In this document: positions 43,301 to 53,598 of the stretch, piece by piece
How positions within the stretch are numbered: position 1 is the stretch's first letter
How the letters are laid out: the number at the start of each line of letters is the position of its first letter
Assembly (NCBI RefSeq): GCF_017589465.1
Contig: NZ_JAELYA010000006.1
Location: 1 to 64,000 of the forward strand
Source: Pseudomonas schmalbachii
Lineage (GTDB): Bacteria; Pseudomonadota; Gammaproteobacteria; Pseudomonadales; Pseudomonadaceae
DNA: 64,000 nucleotides
Direction of reading: 5' to 3'
Notes under the pieces: model-generated
Database searches by the model: none
What the model was told of the DNA's origin: nothing
The model's input: the letters and a program-made list of their open reading frames with translations, nothing else
Position numbers and translations under genes: made by a program

Positions 43301-43373
43301 GATCGACGTCAGCCTCGCCGAGGCGGAGAATAACGGGGACGTCATCAGCCAGCTGAACCTCGACAGCGAATGA
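40329..43373 (+). CDS. DUF748 (AsmA-like) envelope protein
   Basis: A 1014-residue protein with an N-terminal membrane anchor (about 7-30), then a large periplasmic region of DUF748/AsmA-like beta-rich repeats. A low-complexity Ala/Pro/Thr/Glu-rich linker (about 338-400) splits it in two. The C-terminal part (PFSAGSNELSGTAQGRLDKL and on) resembles an OmpA-like segment. AsmA-like proteins can act in lipid transport between membranes; the role of DUF748 is not settled. I chose the ATG at 40329 at the membrane anchor. The stop overlaps the next gene (ATGA). Confidence 0.85.
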   Translation: MSKGLIRTIGTLVLMALLYCLLGFLILPGIALRVANQQLANYATLPAKLERIEFNPFSLELTLWGLHIGAPGQEQLSFKRLYANAELDSLWERHLHLADVELEGPHTELLFAEDGTLNLTRLFKLPPSQPSAEPPGDPFPLRIDRVELAEGSLHFQDRRPSEPIDFLLRPLGFELHNLTTLPGQGATMTLLATGPHGGRLDWKGDLSLVPITSQGSLSVKGIPLKAWWPYVRDNAPLDLEKGMLSLSSDYRLDLSKETQLLLDKATVNLQDFALHTPDKKPLVKLASLDVSDTSMDLAKREVVIGQVRSQGLEAWAAREKDGQLDWQKLFANFQPFKRKPAPPAETTTPAPAEPANAAPATAEDVATGKDKQVAETQTETPTPAPAEKPATAEAATPAESPWHVLIRDTQLRGYKAHLVDRAPSPEVPLDIGPLDLDLQNLDSLRKSPLTLKLKTGLGNRGQVEASGQVALEPISARLKVATRDIDLRIAQSYISPFIRLELRSGFLASDLDVDLKSTEPLAFSVGGSAQVTQLHTLDTLKSRDFVKWQQLTLDGLAYQHGDSLAIQSLSLEEPYARFIINEDRTTNVTELIIEQPQGAAPTSTGAASQPASKPLGIRIGGIKVNNGSANFADLTLRPDFATAIQQLGGSIGTIDNRNPRPANVDFKGKVDKYAPVSIKGSLNPFSPLEQLDIATSFKRVELTTLTPYSGKFAGYRIRKGRLNLDLHYKITKGQLNAENKVLVEKLQLGEKVESPDAVDLPVKLAVALLKDANGNIDIQLPVSGDLNNPQFSVMPIVWQTLRNLIVRAVQAPFKFIAGLAGGGGDPDMGSVPFSAGSNELSGTAQGRLDKLAAALKQRPALRLEVEGVSAASSDGPLLAEQRLQQEFQNNYYRILQRRGEKLPSDASQLEVPEDLQPALLEGIYRTRLKQQPPAEWKELDKDERTAKLHQAVLDSWSKSELLLRRLAQARATQIKDYLVSKGGLPDERVYLIDVSLAEAENNGDVISQLNLDSE

Positions 43374-43669
43374 AAACCCTCTGTCTGAACCTTCTCCTGC
43401 CGTGCACGCTGCTGCTCGGCGCAACCGCGGCGCAGGCGGAAAGCATGCGCTGCGGCAGTGCCCTGGTCAGCATCGGCGACCGCGCATGGGAAGTCGAAAA
43501 GAAATGCGGTACTCCTGCCCACCGCGATGAGGTCGGCTACACGCTCGGCGGCTACGACCGGCGGGAGTTCCGCGTCGAGGAATGGGTCTACGGACCGCGC
43601 AACGGCACCACCTACATCCTCACCTTCGAAGCCAATCGCCTCAAGTCGATTGAATTCCAGCGCAACTGA
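43370..43669 (+). CDS. DUF2845 secreted protein, first copy
   Basis: A 99-residue protein with a Sec signal peptide (about 1-23, AQA/ES) and a DUF2845 domain: MRCGSALVSIGD, KKCGTP, then EEWVYGPRNGTTYILTFEANRLKSIE. Two cysteines (28, 46) are placed to form a disulfide. ATG overlaps the DUF748 stop by four bases, so it is coupled to it. Function unknown; it is paralogous to the following gene. Confidence 0.85.
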   Translation: MKTLCLNLLLPCTLLLGATAAQAESMRCGSALVSIGDRAWEVEKKCGTPAHRDEVGYTLGGYDRREFRVEEWVYGPRNGTTYILTFEANRLKSIEFQRN

Positions 43670-43682
43670 CAATGGATTGCCC

Positions 43683-43985
43683 ATGCGCCCACTACTTCTG
43701 CTGCTCCCGCTCCTGCTACTCGCCAGCGTCGAACTCCAGGCCGCGAGCCTGCGCTGCAACAGCAAGCTGATCAGCACCGGCGACAGCACCAGCGATGTGC
43801 TGAGCCGCTGCGGCGAGCCCGTCGATCGGGCCCACCTGGGCTACAAGGAAATATCCGTCGGCTGGGGCCAGCGCACCGAAGTAGCGGTCGAGGAATGGAT
43901 CTACGGCCCGTGGAACGGCATGGTCTACTTCGTCCGTTTCGAAGGCAATCGCCTGACCACCATCCAGAGCAAGCGCGGCAACTGA
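43683..43985 (+). CDS. DUF2845 secreted protein, second copy
   Basis: A 100-residue paralogue of the preceding gene, 13 nt downstream, with its own signal peptide (about 1-20) and the same pattern LRCNSKLISTGDS, SRCGEP, EEWIYGPWNGMVYFVRFEGNRL. The pair looks like a tandem duplication and probably forms one transcript with the DUF748 gene. I chose the ATG at 43683 at the signal peptide. Function unknown. Confidence 0.85.
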   Translation: MRPLLLLLPLLLLASVELQAASLRCNSKLISTGDSTSDVLSRCGEPVDRAHLGYKEISVGWGQRTEVAVEEWIYGPWNGMVYFVRFEGNRLTTIQSKRGN

Positions 43986-44106
43986 TCGCCAGACTCGCCA
44001 GTCACATGGAGAAAAGCCCCGCCGGGTAGTCCCGTGCGGAGCTTCGTCCATGCATCCCTGCATACTCGATTGCTGAGCTTCCCGGCTCCAGCCGTAGCGC
44101 CGGAAA

Positions 44107-44457
44107 TCACTCGACGGATTTCAGGCCATCGGCGGCTACATCCTTCACGCCCTTGATGCCCTGAGCAGTCTGCACGGCAAGATCACGCTCGGCATCGGTC
44201 TTCACCGTACCGGACAGGGCAACCACACCCTGGTTGGTCTCGACCTTGATGTTGGTGCCACTGATGTCCTTGTTGGCAATGAGGCTGGATTTGACCTTGC
44301 TGGTGATCCAGGTGTCGGAAACCGCTTCTTCGGCTTTTTGTACCGTATCGTTCGCTGCCAGCGTGGTCGGCTGAGCGAACACCGTATTGGCGAACGAGAA
44401 GCTCAGGGCAGTCGCAGTAGCGGTTGCAAGGGCCAGCTTGCGGAAATTGGATTTCAT
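44107..44457 (-). CDS. BON-domain periplasmic protein (OsmY-like)
   Basis: A 116-residue protein with a signal peptide (about 1-29, VFA/QP) and one BON domain (about 45-114: WITSKVKSSLIANKDI, then VETNQGVVALSGTVKTDAER). BON proteins associate with membranes and are often stress-induced. I chose the ATG at 44457 with AGGAG 8 nt upstream; the longer frame has no signal peptide. It sits convergent with the DUF2845 genes and after pnp. Confidence 0.87.
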   Translation of the reverse strand: MKSNFRKLALATATATALSFSFANTVFAQPTTLAANDTVQKAEEAVSDTWITSKVKSSLIANKDISGTNIKVETNQGVVALSGTVKTDAERDLAVQTAQGIKGVKDVAADGLKSVE

Positions 44458-44672
44458 GGCGGTTTCTCCTGTTTCATTCGGGAAACTGCGGCCAATTCCT
44501 GGCGGCAGTTGCACAGTTACCGTCGCAACACCTGTGCCAGCCTTCGGTGACAGTAAAAGTCCAGACTTATCAGACAGATACGAAAACCTGTCTTGGGCAA
44601 TCTGCAAGGCTGCGCAAAAACCACCGTGCAGAATGCACGACTGGCAGGTCCGCCAAATCCTTTTCTCCAGAC

Positions 44673-44701
44673 AAAAAAAGAGGGCCCACAAGGGGCCCTC
44701 T
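44673..44701 (-). terminator. Rho-independent terminator of pnp
   Basis: Minus strand: 8-bp stem GAGGGCCC/GGGCCCTC with a 5-nt loop, followed by seven Ts. It begins about 17 nt past the pnp stop. Confidence 0.9.
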
Positions 44702-44717
44702 CCGTTTCGCCGTTTGC

Positions 44718-46823
44718 TTACACGCCAGAGGCTTCGGCAGCGGCAACGTCCTTGATGGACAGCTTGATGCGGCCACGGTTGTCCACATCGAGCACCAGGA
44801 CTTTGACTTCCTGGCCTTCCTGCAGCACGTCGGTGACCTTGTCGATGCGCTTGTCGCTGATCTGCGAGATGTGCACCAGACCATCCTTGCCCGGCAGGAT
44901 GTTGACGAAGGCGCCGAAGTCGACGATACGCTCGACCTTGCCGACGTAGATCTTGCCGATCTCGGCTTCCGCGGTGATCGCCAGGACGCGCTGCTTGGCG
45001 GCCTCGGCGGCGTCCTTGGTTTCGCCGTAGATCTTCACGCTGCCATCGTCCTCGATGTCGATCGAGGCCTTGGTTTCTTCGCAGATCGCGCGGATGGTGG
45101 CGCCGCCCTTGCCGATGACGTCGCGGATCTTGTCCGAATCGATCTTCATCTGAATCATGGTCGGAGCGTTTTCCGACAGCTCTGCACGCGGAGCGGCAAT
45201 GACCTGGTTCATCTGGCCGAGGATGTTCAGGCGAGCTTCCAGGGCCTGGCCCAGGGCGATCTCCATGATCTCTTCGGTGATGCCGTTGATCTTGATGTCC
45301 ATCTGCAGGGCGGTAACGCCCTTGTCGGTACCGGCGACCTTGAAGTCCATGTCGCCCAGGTGGTCTTCGTCACCCAGGATGTCGGTCAGGACGGCGAACT
45401 TGTCACCTTCCTTGACCAGACCCATGGCAATACCGGCAACCGGCGCCTTGACCGGAACGCCTGCATCCATCAGAGCCAGCGAAGCACCGCAAACGGAAGC
45501 CATGGAGCTGGAGCCGTTGGATTCGGTGATTTCGGAAACCACGCGGATGGTGTACGGGAAATCAGCCTGCTGCGGCAGCATGGCAGCGACGCTGCGGCGG
45601 GCCAGACGACCGTGACCGATCTCGCGACGGCCCGGGCTGCCCATACGGCCGCACTCGCCCACCGAGAACGGCGGGAAGTTGTAGTGCAGCATGAAGGGGT
45701 CTTTACGCTCGCCTTCCAGGGTATCCAGCAGCTGAGCGTCGCGCGCGGTGCCGAGGGTGGCAACGACCAGCGCCTGGGTTTCGCCACGGGTGAACAGCGC
45801 GGAACCGTGGGTTTTGCCCAGAACGCCGACTTCGATCTTCAGCGGGCGAACGGTGCGGGTGTCGCGACCATCGATACGCGGCTTGCCGTTGACGATGTTC
45901 TCGCGAACGGTGCGGTATTCCAGCAGACCGAAGACATCTTTGACTTCGCCAGCCGGGAACTGGCCTTCGCCTTCACCGGCGAACTTGGCGACGATCTGAT
46001 CGCGCAGGGCGTCCAGAGCGGCGTAACGCTCCTGCTTGATGGTGATGGTGTACGCCTCGGAGATGGCAGCACCGAACTCGCCCTTGATGGCGTTGACCAG
46101 CGCGGTGTTCTCGACCGGAGCGGTCCAGTTCCAGGTCGGTTTGCCAGCTTCGGCAGCGAGTTCCTGAACGGCACGGATGACCGACTGGAATTCGTCGTGT
46201 GCGAACAGCACGGCGCCCAGCATCTGGTCTTCGGTCAGCTCGTCGGCCTCGGATTCAACCATCAGGACGGCGTCAGCGGTACCGGCCACGACCATGTCGA
46301 GGCTGGAGCTCTGCTGCTGTTCGTAATTCGGGTTGAGGATGTAGCCGAGTTCCGGGTGGAAGCCAACACGGGCGGCGCCGATCGGACCGGCGAACGGAAT
46401 ACCGGAGATCGCCAGGGCGGCGGAGGTGCCGATCATGGCAGCGATGTCCGGATCGGACTTCTTGCCGGTGGAAACGACGGTGCAGACGACCTGCACTTCG
46501 TTCATGAAGCCTTCCGGGAACAGCGGGCGGATCGGACGGTCGATCAGGCGCGAGGTCAGGGTTTCCTTCTCGGAAGGACGGCCTTCACGCTTGAAGAAAC
46601 CACCGGGAATGCGGCCGGCTGCGTAGGTTTTTTCCTGGTAGTGAACGGAGAGCGGGAAGAAGCCCTTGTTCGGGTCGGCCTGCTTGGCACCTACGACGGT
46701 TACCAGCACGGTAACGTCGTCCATGGTGACCAGCACAGCGCCGGTGGCCTGACGGGCAATACGGCCAGTCTCGAGGGTTACGGTCGATTGACCGAACTGG
46801 AATTTCTTGATTACCGGGTTCAC
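44718..46823 (-). CDS. pnp: Polynucleotide phosphorylase
   Basis: 3'-5' phosphorolytic exoribonuclease and RNA-degradosome component. The 701-residue protein has two RNase PH-like domains with an alpha-helical middle, a KH domain ([12 protein letters not shown], about 563-574) and an S1 domain ([18 protein letters not shown] onward). GTG start with AAGGA 7 nt upstream. It lies downstream of rpsO; the intervening hairpin may be an RNase III or terminator site, as in the classical rpsO-pnp operon. Confidence 0.97.
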   Translation of the reverse strand: MNPVIKKFQFGQSTVTLETGRIARQATGAVLVTMDDVTVLVTVVGAKQADPNKGFFPLSVHYQEKTYAAGRIPGGFFKREGRPSEKETLTSRLIDRPIRPLFPEGFMNEVQVVCTVVSTGKKSDPDIAAMIGTSAALAISGIPFAGPIGAARVGFHPELGYILNPNYEQQQSSSLDMVVAGTADAVLMVESEADELTEDQMLGAVLFAHDEFQSVIRAVQELAAEAGKPTWNWTAPVENTALVNAIKGEFGAAISEAYTITIKQERYAALDALRDQIVAKFAGEGEGQFPAGEVKDVFGLLEYRTVRENIVNGKPRIDGRDTRTVRPLKIEVGVLGKTHGSALFTRGETQALVVATLGTARDAQLLDTLEGERKDPFMLHYNFPPFSVGECGRMGSPGRREIGHGRLARRSVAAMLPQQADFPYTIRVVSEITESNGSSSMASVCGASLALMDAGVPVKAPVAGIAMGLVKEGDKFAVLTDILGDEDHLGDMDFKVAGTDKGVTALQMDIKINGITEEIMEIALGQALEARLNILGQMNQVIAAPRAELSENAPTMIQMKIDSDKIRDVIGKGGATIRAICEETKASIDIEDDGSVKIYGETKDAAEAAKQRVLAITAEAEIGKIYVGKVERIVDFGAFVNILPGKDGLVHISQISDKRIDKVTDVLQEGQEVKVLVLDVDNRGRIKLSIKDVAAAEASGV

Positions 46824-46907
46824 GGTGTTTTCCTTCTCTTTGTTGCCTTGGGGGAAACTGTGGGAATGTCGGGAGTCGGCCCGTTTTCATTCCCTTAAAA
46901 AGCGGAA

Positions 46908-46966
46908 AGCTGGGAGCCCGAAGCCGAAGGCCGGTTCGCACCGACTTTCAGCTCCAAGCTCCCAGC
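46908..46966 (-). terminator. Long hairpin between rpsO and pnp
   Basis: GCTGGGAGC (46908-46916) pairs with GCTCCCAGC (46958-46966) around a 41-nt structured loop. On the minus strand it is followed after about 6 nt by a TTTTT tract. It could be a partial terminator of rpsO or a processing site in the pnp leader. Confidence 0.55.
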
Positions 46967-46987
46967 CTCCCACTTCAGGCTTACGTC

Positions 46988-47257
46988 TTAACGACGCAGG
47001 CCCAGGCGACCGATCAGGGCGCTGTAACGAGCAGTGTCCTTGCTCTTCAGGTAGTCCAGCAGCTTACGACGCTGGTTGACCATGCGGATCAGACCACGAC
47101 GGGAGTGGTGGTCTTTGCCGTTGGCCTTGAAGTGGTCCTGCAGCTTGTTGATGTTGGCGGACAGCAGTGCAACCTGCACTTCCGGGGAACCGGTGTCGCC
47201 TTCAGCTTGCTTGTACTCGTTAACGATCTGGGCTTTCTCTTGGACGCTCAGTGCCAT
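46988..47257 (-). CDS. rpsO: 30S ribosomal protein S15
   Basis: Primary 16S-binding protein of the small subunit, 89 residues, standard length. Includes [12 protein letters not shown] and [12 protein letters not shown] with GAGGAA 8 nt upstream. A small hairpin (CAGGGA/TCCCTG, 47285-47300) lies in its leader and might take part in S15 autoregulation. Confidence 0.97.
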   Translation of the reverse strand: MALSVQEKAQIVNEYKQAEGDTGSPEVQVALLSANINKLQDHFKANGKDHHSRRGLIRMVNQRRKLLDYLKSKDTARYSALIGRLGLRR

Positions 47258-47355
47258 GATGGGGCTTCCTCTGAGGTAACAGGCCAGGGACTTTTCCCTG
47301 TGTTCATAAAAGAGGAGTGACCGTGCCTGCTGACAGCCACCCTCGGGTTTCGGTC

Positions 47356-48270
47356 TTACGACCGAATCAGTCGACGCGGGGCGATTCGCCCGTCGTCCGT
47401 CACCTCACCGATACCGATGAAGCGACCTTGATGATCCTGTACACGCATCCAGCCGAACTTCGGAGCATCCGGGGCGCGTACGGGTTGTCCGTGCAACCAG
47501 TAATAGGCGCTGTGCTCGGAAAGCTGGATCAGCGGCCAGTGCTCCAGGCCCGAATCCACTGGCATCAGGAAACGATCCAGCGCTTCGTTGCCGCCTTCGG
47601 CATGGGCCTGTTCCAGGGCTTCCAGGCTGATGGCCTGGTCCAGCCCGAACGGGCCCGCCTGGGTCCTGCGCAATGCCGCGACATGCGCGCCGCAACCTAG
47701 CGCCTGGCCGATATCCTCGACCAGAGTACGCACATAGGTGCCTTTGCTGCAGGCTACCGCCAGCGTCGCGCAAGGCGCTTCGAAGGCGAGCAAATCCAAG
47801 CGCGCAATAGTAACAGAACGCGCCTCGCGCTCCACTACTTCTCCTGCACGCGCCAGCTTGTAAAGCGGCTGGCCGTCCTTCTTCAGCGCCGAGTACATCG
47901 GCGGGACCTGCTCTATATCGCCACGGAAACGTGGCAGTACCGCCTCGATCTGTTCCCGACCGACGGTCACTTCGCGCTGCTCGACGACCTCGCCCTCGGC
48001 ATCGCCGGTGGTCGTGGTCAGGCCGAGTTGCATGACCGTCTCGTAGCCCTTGTCGGCGTCCAGCAGGTACTGGGAAAACTTGGTCGCCTCGCCGAAGCAC
48101 AGCGGCAGCACGCCAGTAGCCAGTGGATCGAGGCTGCCGGTGTGCCCGGCCTTCTCGGCGTTGATCAGCCAGCGCACCTTCTGCAACGCCTGGTTGGAAC
48201 TCATGCCACGCGGCTTGTCCAGAATCAGCACGCCGTTGACTGCGCGGCGGATACGTTTTACCTGGGCCAC
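47356..48270 (-). CDS. truB: tRNA pseudouridine(55) synthase
   Basis: Makes pseudouridine 55 in the T-loop of tRNAs. The 304-residue protein has the catalytic Asp48 in [15 protein letters not shown] and a C-terminal PUA-like region. GTG start 3 nt after the rbfA stop, using GAGGAG inside the rbfA end, so it is coupled. A CGGTC-GTAA-GACCG hairpin follows the stop. Confidence 0.95.
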   Translation of the reverse strand: MAQVKRIRRAVNGVLILDKPRGMSSNQALQKVRWLINAEKAGHTGSLDPLATGVLPLCFGEATKFSQYLLDADKGYETVMQLGLTTTTGDAEGEVVEQREVTVGREQIEAVLPRFRGDIEQVPPMYSALKKDGQPLYKLARAGEVVEREARSVTIARLDLLAFEAPCATLAVACSKGTYVRTLVEDIGQALGCGAHVAALRRTQAGPFGLDQAISLEALEQAHAEGGNEALDRFLMPVDSGLEHWPLIQLSEHSAYYWLHGQPVRAPDAPKFGWMRVQDHQGRFIGIGEVTDDGRIAPRRLIRS

Positions 48271-48273
48271 GCC

Positions 48274-48663
48274 TTACTCCTCGGTATCCTTGCTGTGCCC
48301 GCGATCCTCGGCGACGGCGCGCTCGATCAGCGCCGACAGTTCAGCACCGCGACGAATACTCGCGTCATAGCTGAAGTGCAGTTGCGGCACGGTACGCAGC
48401 TTCATCGCCTTGCCCAACTGCATGCGCAGGAAGCCCGCTGCATCGTTGAGGATCGAGATGTTCTGCTTGATCACCTCGGCGTTGTCGTCCTGACCCATGA
48501 CGGTAATGAACACCTTGGCATGGGACAGGTCACGAGCGACGTCGACGCCAGTGATGGTCACCAGCCCGAGGCGCGGGTCCTTGATCTCACGCTGGATCAG
48601 CAGTGCCAGCTCACGCTGCATCTGATCGCCGATGCGCTGGGTGCGGCTGTATTCTTTTGCCAT
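48274..48663 (-). CDS. rbfA: 30S ribosome-binding factor A
   Basis: Cold-shock ribosome maturation factor acting on the 30S subunit. The 129-residue protein has a KH-like core ([18 protein letters not shown] at the start, [12 protein letters not shown] late). I chose the ATG at 48663 by family start, with TAGGAAA next to it. It lies between infB and truB in the standard nusA-infB operon. Confidence 0.95.
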   Translation of the reverse strand: MAKEYSRTQRIGDQMQRELALLIQREIKDPRLGLVTITGVDVARDLSHAKVFITVMGQDDNAEVIKQNISILNDAAGFLRMQLGKAMKLRTVPQLHFSYDASIRRGAELSALIERAVAEDRGHSKDTEE

Positions 48664-48767
48664 TTTCCTAACCTGCCTCCACCGGCCTACGGCCAATGGA
48701 CAAATAAGCGACAAACGCCCGGGACAGCTGAAAAGCCGGCCCGGGCGCTGTGGTTGCGCTCACATCA

Positions 48768-51293
48768 TCAGAGACTGCGAGCGACTTCGACCTTCTCGAA
48801 TACTTCGATCTTGTCGCCAACGCGAACGTCGTTATAGCTCTTCACGCCGATACCGCACTCCATGCCGGCACGGACTTCGGCGACGTCGTCCTTGAAGCGA
48901 CGCAGGGATTCCAGTTCGCCTTCGAAGATCACAACGTCGTCGCGCAGTACACGGATCGGACGGTTGCGGTGCACCAGACCCTCGGTGACCATGCAGCCGG
49001 CGACCGCGCCGAACTTCGGCGAGCGGAACACATCGCGGACTTCGGCGATGCCGAGGATGTTCTCGCGAACATCGCTGCCGAGCATGCCGGTCAAGGCTTT
49101 CTTGACGTCCTCGATGATGTCGTAGATCACGTTGTAATAACGCATATCCAGACCTTCAGCTTCGACGATCTTGCGCGCACCCGCATCGGCACGCACGTTG
49201 AAGCCGAACAGCACGGCGTTTGAAGCCAGTGCGAGGTTGGCATCCGACTCGGTGATACCACCGACGCCGCCACCTACCACACGAACCTGTACTTCATCGT
49301 TGCCCAGACCGCTGAGCGAACCCTGCAGGGCTTCCAAGGAACCACGGACGTCGGATTTGAGGACGATGTTGAGCGTCTTCTTCTCTTCCTGACCCATGTT
49401 CTCGAAGATATTTTCCAGCTTACCGGCGTGGGCACGTGCCAGTTTGACTTCGCGGAACTTGCCCTGACGGAACAGAGCGACTTCGCGGGCCTTCTTCTCG
49501 TCGGCAACCACGGTCAGTTCATCACCGGCTTCCGGAGTGCCATCCAGACCGAGGATCTCGACCGGAATTGCCGGACCGGCTTCCTTGATCGGCTTGCCGT
49601 TCTCGTCGAGCATGGCACGCACGCGGCCATAGGTGACGCCGCACAGAACCATGTCGCCCTGACGCAGGGTGCCATCTTGAACAAGCACGGTTGCCACCGG
49701 GCCACGGCCCTTGTCCAGACGCGATTCGACGACCACACCACGGCCCGGAGCCGACGGGGTAGCGGTCAGCTCGAGAACCTCGGCCTGCAGCAGTACGGCT
49801 TCGAGCAGTTCGTCGACGCCGGTACCGAGCTTCGCCGAAACAGGAACGAAAGGCGCATCGCCGCCCCACTCTTCCGGAATCACATCCAGCGCGGCCAGGC
49901 CGTTCTTGATGTTGTCCGGATTGGCTTCCGGCTTATCGATCTTGTTCACCGCGACCACGATCGGAACGCCAGCCGCTTTCGCATGCTGCACGGCTTCCTG
50001 GGTCTGCGGCATCACACCGTCGTCCGCCGCAACCACGAGGATCACGATGTCGGTAGCCTTGGCGCCACGGGCACGCATCGCGGTGAACGCGGCGTGGCCA
50101 GGGGTGTCGAGGAAGGTGACCATGCCGCGGTCGGTTTCCACGTGGTAGGCGCCGATGTGCTGGGTAATGCCGCCAGCTTCGCCAGCCGCCACCTTGGCAC
50201 GACGGATGTAGTCGAGCAGCGAGGTCTTGCCGTGGTCGACGTGACCCATCACGGTCACTACCGGCGCGCGGGATACCGCCTCGCCTTCGAACTTCAGCAA
50301 TTCTGCCAACTGCTCTTCCAGAGCGTTCTCGCTGACCAGCTTGACCTTGTGGCCCAGCTCTTCGGCGACCAGCTGTGCGGTCTCCTGGTCGAGCACCTGG
50401 TTGATGGTCACCGGAGTGCCCATCTTGAACATGAACTTGACGACTTCAGCGCCCTTCACCGACATCTGCTGAGCAAGCTCACCCACAGTGATGGTTTCGC
50501 CGATACTGACTTCGCGCACAATGGGTCCTGTCGGGCTCTGGAACCCGTGCTGATTACGCTTCTTCAGTTTCCCCTTGCCGCGACCGCCACGACGGCCGAA
50601 ACCGTCCTCGTCGTCTACCGGGCTGCGCACTACGCGCGGAGCAGAGGTCTTTTCCTTTTCCTTGATCGACGGGCGATGCTGCGCATGCTTGCGATCGCGG
50701 CGTTCGTCTTCTTCCTCGCGCTTGGGCGCACGACGAACCTCTTCCTTCTTGCGCTCGTCGGCTGTCGGCGCGGCCGGCGCAGCAACCGCTGCGGCAGGAA
50801 CCGGCACGGGCGCAACCGGGGCGACAGGAGCAGCCGGCGCCTGGCCAGCAGGGGCTGTAGCCTGACGGGCAGCCTCGGCCTTGCGACGGGCTTCCTCTTC
50901 GGCAGCGCGCTGGCGGGCCTCTTCCTCGGCTTTCAGGCGAGCAGCCTCTTCCGCTGCACGCTGCTCTTCCAGCTCGCGCTGCTTCTCGGCCTCAAGCTCA
51001 TCCGGGCTGCGCTTGACGTATGTCTTCTTCTTGCGAACCTCAACGCTGACCGTCTTGCTACCCGAGACTTTCAGGGTAGAGGTGGTCTTGCGCTGCAAGG
51101 TGATCTTGCGTGGTTCTTCCAGGCGATCGCCGTGGCTGCTCTTCAGATGAGCCAGCAGGGCCTGCTTCTCGCCGTCGGTTACAACCTGTTCAGCGCTGGT
51201 ATGCGACAGACCTGCGTCGCGCATCTGCTGCAGCAGGCGCTCAACCGGCGTATCGACCACTTGGGCCAGTTCTTTCACCGTGACTTGCGTCAT
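48768..51293 (-). CDS. infB: Translation initiation factor IF-2
   Basis: GTPase that places fMet-tRNA on the 30S subunit; its substrate tRNA-fMet is encoded just upstream of this operon. The 841-residue protein has an N-terminal IF2-N domain, a long charged Glu/Arg/Ala-rich region (about 85-250), a G domain with GHVDHGKTS (K356), DTPGHAAF and NKIDKP, and C-terminal beta-barrel domains. ATG with AGGAGAGA upstream, 27 nt after nusA. Confidence 0.97.
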   Translation of the reverse strand: MTQVTVKELAQVVDTPVERLLQQMRDAGLSHTSAEQVVTDGEKQALLAHLKSSHGDRLEEPRKITLQRKTTSTLKVSGSKTVSVEVRKKKTYVKRSPDELEAEKQRELEEQRAAEEAARLKAEEEARQRAAEEEARRKAEAARQATAPAGQAPAAPVAPVAPVPVPAAAVAAPAAPTADERKKEEVRRAPKREEEDERRDRKHAQHRPSIKEKEKTSAPRVVRSPVDDEDGFGRRGGRGKGKLKKRNQHGFQSPTGPIVREVSIGETITVGELAQQMSVKGAEVVKFMFKMGTPVTINQVLDQETAQLVAEELGHKVKLVSENALEEQLAELLKFEGEAVSRAPVVTVMGHVDHGKTSLLDYIRRAKVAAGEAGGITQHIGAYHVETDRGMVTFLDTPGHAAFTAMRARGAKATDIVILVVAADDGVMPQTQEAVQHAKAAGVPIVVAVNKIDKPEANPDNIKNGLAALDVIPEEWGGDAPFVPVSAKLGTGVDELLEAVLLQAEVLELTATPSAPGRGVVVESRLDKGRGPVATVLVQDGTLRQGDMVLCGVTYGRVRAMLDENGKPIKEAGPAIPVEILGLDGTPEAGDELTVVADEKKAREVALFRQGKFREVKLARAHAGKLENIFENMGQEEKKTLNIVLKSDVRGSLEALQGSLSGLGNDEVQVRVVGGGVGGITESDANLALASNAVLFGFNVRADAGARKIVEAEGLDMRYYNVIYDIIEDVKKALTGMLGSDVRENILGIAEVRDVFRSPKFGAVAGCMVTEGLVHRNRPIRVLRDDVVIFEGELESLRRFKDDVAEVRAGMECGIGVKSYNDVRVGDKIEVFEKVEVARSL

Positions 51294-51320
51294 GCACTTC
51301 TCTCCTCAGGCCGCGAATGC

Positions 51321-52802
51321 TTACTCGAACCAATGGGCTCGGGCGGCCATGATCAACTTGCCGGCACGCTCTTCGTTCATACCGTCGATGTCGAGCAGGT
51401 CGTCAATCGACTGCTCGGCAAGGTCTTCGCGAGTGGTTACGCCACGCAGCGCCAGGTCCAGCGCCAGCTCTTTGGTCATCCCATCGAGGCTGAGCAGGTC
51501 TTCGGCCGGTTGCGCGTCGGCAAGTTTTTCTTCAGTGGCGATGGCTTTGGTCAGCAGGCGATCCTTGGCGCGCGAGCGCAGCTCATTGACGATGTCCTCG
51601 TCGAAGCCGTCGATGCTGAGCATCTCTTCCATCGGTACGTAGGCGATTTCTTCCAGGGTGGTGAAACCTTCTTCCACCAGTACCTGAGCAAGTTCCTCAT
51701 CGACGTCCAATTCGTCGACAAAACGCTGCAGGACGTCGCCAGTCTCAGCCTGCTGCTTGGCCTGAATGTCGGCCTCGGTCATCACGTTCAGGGTCCAGCC
51801 CGTGAGCTGGCTGGCCAGACGCACGTTCTGGCCACTGCGGCCAATGGCCTGGGCCAGGTTGTCTTCGGCGACGGCGATATCCATGGTGTGGGTATCTTCG
51901 TCGACGATGATCGCCGCCACTTCGGCCGGAGCCATGGCATTGATCACGAATTGTGCGGGGTTGTCGTCCCACAGCACGATGTCCACGCGCTCGCCGCCCA
52001 GTTCACCGGAAACGGCCTGTACACGCGAACCGCGCATACCGATGCAGGCGCCCTGCGGATCGATACGCTTGTCCTTGGAACGAACGGCAATCTTGGCGCG
52101 CGAACCCGGGTCACGGGCGGCGGCCATCACGTCGATCAGTTGCTCGGCGATTTCCGGCACTTCGATACGGAACAGCTCGATCAGCATTTCCGGCGCGGTA
52201 CGCGACAGCACCAGCTGCGGGCCGCGGTTCTCGCTGCGAATTTCCTTGAGCAGGGCACGCACGCGGGTACCGACGCGGAAAGTCTCGCGCGGGATGATCT
52301 GGTCGCGGGCCAGCAGCGCTTCGGCGTTGTTGCCGAGGTCGACGATGACGTTGTCGCGGGTGACCTTCTTCACGGTGCCGGAGATGATCTCGCCAACCTT
52401 CTCGCGATAGGCGTCGACCACCTGGGCGCGTTCGGCTTCGCGGACCTTCTGCACGATGACCTGCTTGGCGGTCTGTGCAGCGATGCGGCCGAACTCGATG
52501 GACTCGATCTTTTCCTCGATCACTTCGCCGGCCTTCATGCCGGGGTGCTCTTCCTGGACGTCCTCTACGGTCAGCTCGGCGGCCGGGTTGGAATAGTCCT
52601 CGTCCTCGACGATAGTCCAACGGCGGAACGTTTCGTAGTTACCGTTGCTACGGTTGATCTGCACGCGCAGGTCGACCTCGTCCTCGAAACGCTTCTTGGT
52701 GGCGGTCGCCAGAGCCAGTTCCAGCGCTTCGAAAATCACGCCGGGCGGTACACCCTTTTCATTGGATACCGACTCAACAACCAGCAGTACTTCTTTGCTC
52801 AT
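51321..52802 (-). CDS. nusA: Transcription termination/antitermination factor NusA
   Basis: RNA polymerase factor for pausing, termination and rRNA antitermination (see boxA at 163). The 493-residue protein has an N-terminal RNAP-binding domain, S1 (about 135-200), two KH domains with [17 protein letters not shown], and two acidic C-terminal repeats ([17 protein letters not shown] and the matching repeat ending [14 protein letters not shown]). ATG with GAGG 6 nt upstream; 45 nt after rimP. Confidence 0.97.
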   Translation of the reverse strand: MSKEVLLVVESVSNEKGVPPGVIFEALELALATATKKRFEDEVDLRVQINRSNGNYETFRRWTIVEDEDYSNPAAELTVEDVQEEHPGMKAGEVIEEKIESIEFGRIAAQTAKQVIVQKVREAERAQVVDAYREKVGEIISGTVKKVTRDNVIVDLGNNAEALLARDQIIPRETFRVGTRVRALLKEIRSENRGPQLVLSRTAPEMLIELFRIEVPEIAEQLIDVMAAARDPGSRAKIAVRSKDKRIDPQGACIGMRGSRVQAVSGELGGERVDIVLWDDNPAQFVINAMAPAEVAAIIVDEDTHTMDIAVAEDNLAQAIGRSGQNVRLASQLTGWTLNVMTEADIQAKQQAETGDVLQRFVDELDVDEELAQVLVEEGFTTLEEIAYVPMEEMLSIDGFDEDIVNELRSRAKDRLLTKAIATEEKLADAQPAEDLLSLDGMTKELALDLALRGVTTREDLAEQSIDDLLDIDGMNEERAGKLIMAARAHWFE

Positions 52803-52847
52803 CGTACGCCTCGCCTTTCAATCCATTGGAACCCGCTGACTCGCGGC

Positions 52848-53306
52848 TCACTCAAATCGGGGAATGATGTTGGCCTTATCGATCGATTCGATCGGCAGCA
52901 GGTATTCATGATTGTCCACGAGGACCACCACGTCCTGCTCCTCCACACCACGGAGAATGCCCTGGAAGTTGCGCCGCCGTTCGAAAGGCGTGCGCAGTTT
53001 GATCTTCACCTGCTCACCAACGTAGCGGGCGAATTGGTCGAGAGTGAACAGCGGCCGATCCATGCCCGGCGACGACACCTCAAGGGTGTACTCGCCACTG
53101 ATGGGATCTTCGACGTCGAGCACCCCGCTGACCTGCCGGCTGACCGCTTCGCAGTCGTCGATCAGAATTCCTTCGGGACGATCGATATATACCCTCAGCA
53201 GGGAATGGCGACCCTGGGAAATGTATTCCAGGCCCCAGCACTCATAGCCGAGCGCTTCTACTACAGGGGCCAACAAGGCCTGCAACTGTTCTAGCTTGCT
53301 CGACAC
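52848..53306 (-). CDS. rimP: Ribosome maturation factor RimP
   Basis: 30S assembly factor, 152 residues, first gene of rimP-nusA-infB-rbfA-truB. Motifs include [23 protein letters not shown] and [12 protein letters not shown] chose the GTG at 53306 with GAGG 7 nt upstream, which matches the family start (SSKLEQLQ). A frame starting 10 codons earlier overlaps a terminator-like hairpin and is less likely. Confidence 0.93.
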   Translation of the reverse strand: MSSKLEQLQALLAPVVEALGYECWGLEYISQGRHSLLRVYIDRPEGILIDDCEAVSRQVSGVLDVEDPISGEYTLEVSSPGMDRPLFTLDQFARYVGEQVKIKLRTPFERRRNFQGILRGVEEQDVVVLVDNHEYLLPIESIDKANIIPRFE

Positions 53307-53334
53307 CTGATCGCCTCGCGTATGCTGTAGAAAC

Positions 53335-53358
53335 AAAAAATGGGCGAAACGCCCATCC
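53335..53358 (-). terminator. Terminator-like hairpin upstream of rimP
   Basis: Minus strand ATGGGCG-TTT-CGCCCAT followed by TTTTTTG. It lies between tRNA-fMet and rimP and probably ends or attenuates the tRNA transcript before the rimP operon. Confidence 0.75.
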
Positions 53359-53399
53359 CTATGTGCCGCCCAACCGTGGCGGCGGACTGTCCAGCTAGC

Positions 53400-53423
53400 A
53401 AAAAGCCCCTTAAAAGGGGCTCT
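53400..53423 (-). terminator. Rho-independent terminator after tRNA-fMet
   Basis: Minus strand AGCCCC-TTTTA-like loop-GGGGCT stem followed by TTTTTG, starting 9 nt past the tRNA 3' end. Together with the next hairpin it gives two terminators in about 90 nt. Confidence 0.8.
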
Positions 53424-53431
53424 GCCAAACT

Positions 53432-53508
<77 letters not shown>

Positions 53509-53568
53509 CAAAGCTGGTGCAAAATTATACGGACAGCGACCATGCAGGTCAACCAAACTGCCCGAACG

Positions 53569-53593
53569 AAAAGGCCCGCTACGCGGGCCTTCC
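53569..53593. terminator. Hairpin between the two tRNA genes
   Basis: AAGGCCCGC-TAC-GCGGGCCTT is a 9-bp stem between tRNA-Leu and tRNA-fMet. It could act as a terminator or processing site for tRNA-Leu; it has only short T/A tracts. Confidence 0.5.
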
Positions 53594-53598
53594 GTATA

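Noticed and set aside
44424-46898. Open frame of 824 codons on the plus strand opposite pnp.
   Set aside because: Same antisense effect; rich in His, Asp, Gly and Val with no recognisable domain.
49428-53294. Open frame of 1288 codons on the plus strand opposite infB, nusA and rimP.
   Set aside because: High GC leaves few stops antisense to real genes. The frame has no start context, domain or composition of a protein, while the minus strand encodes three clear house-keeping genes.
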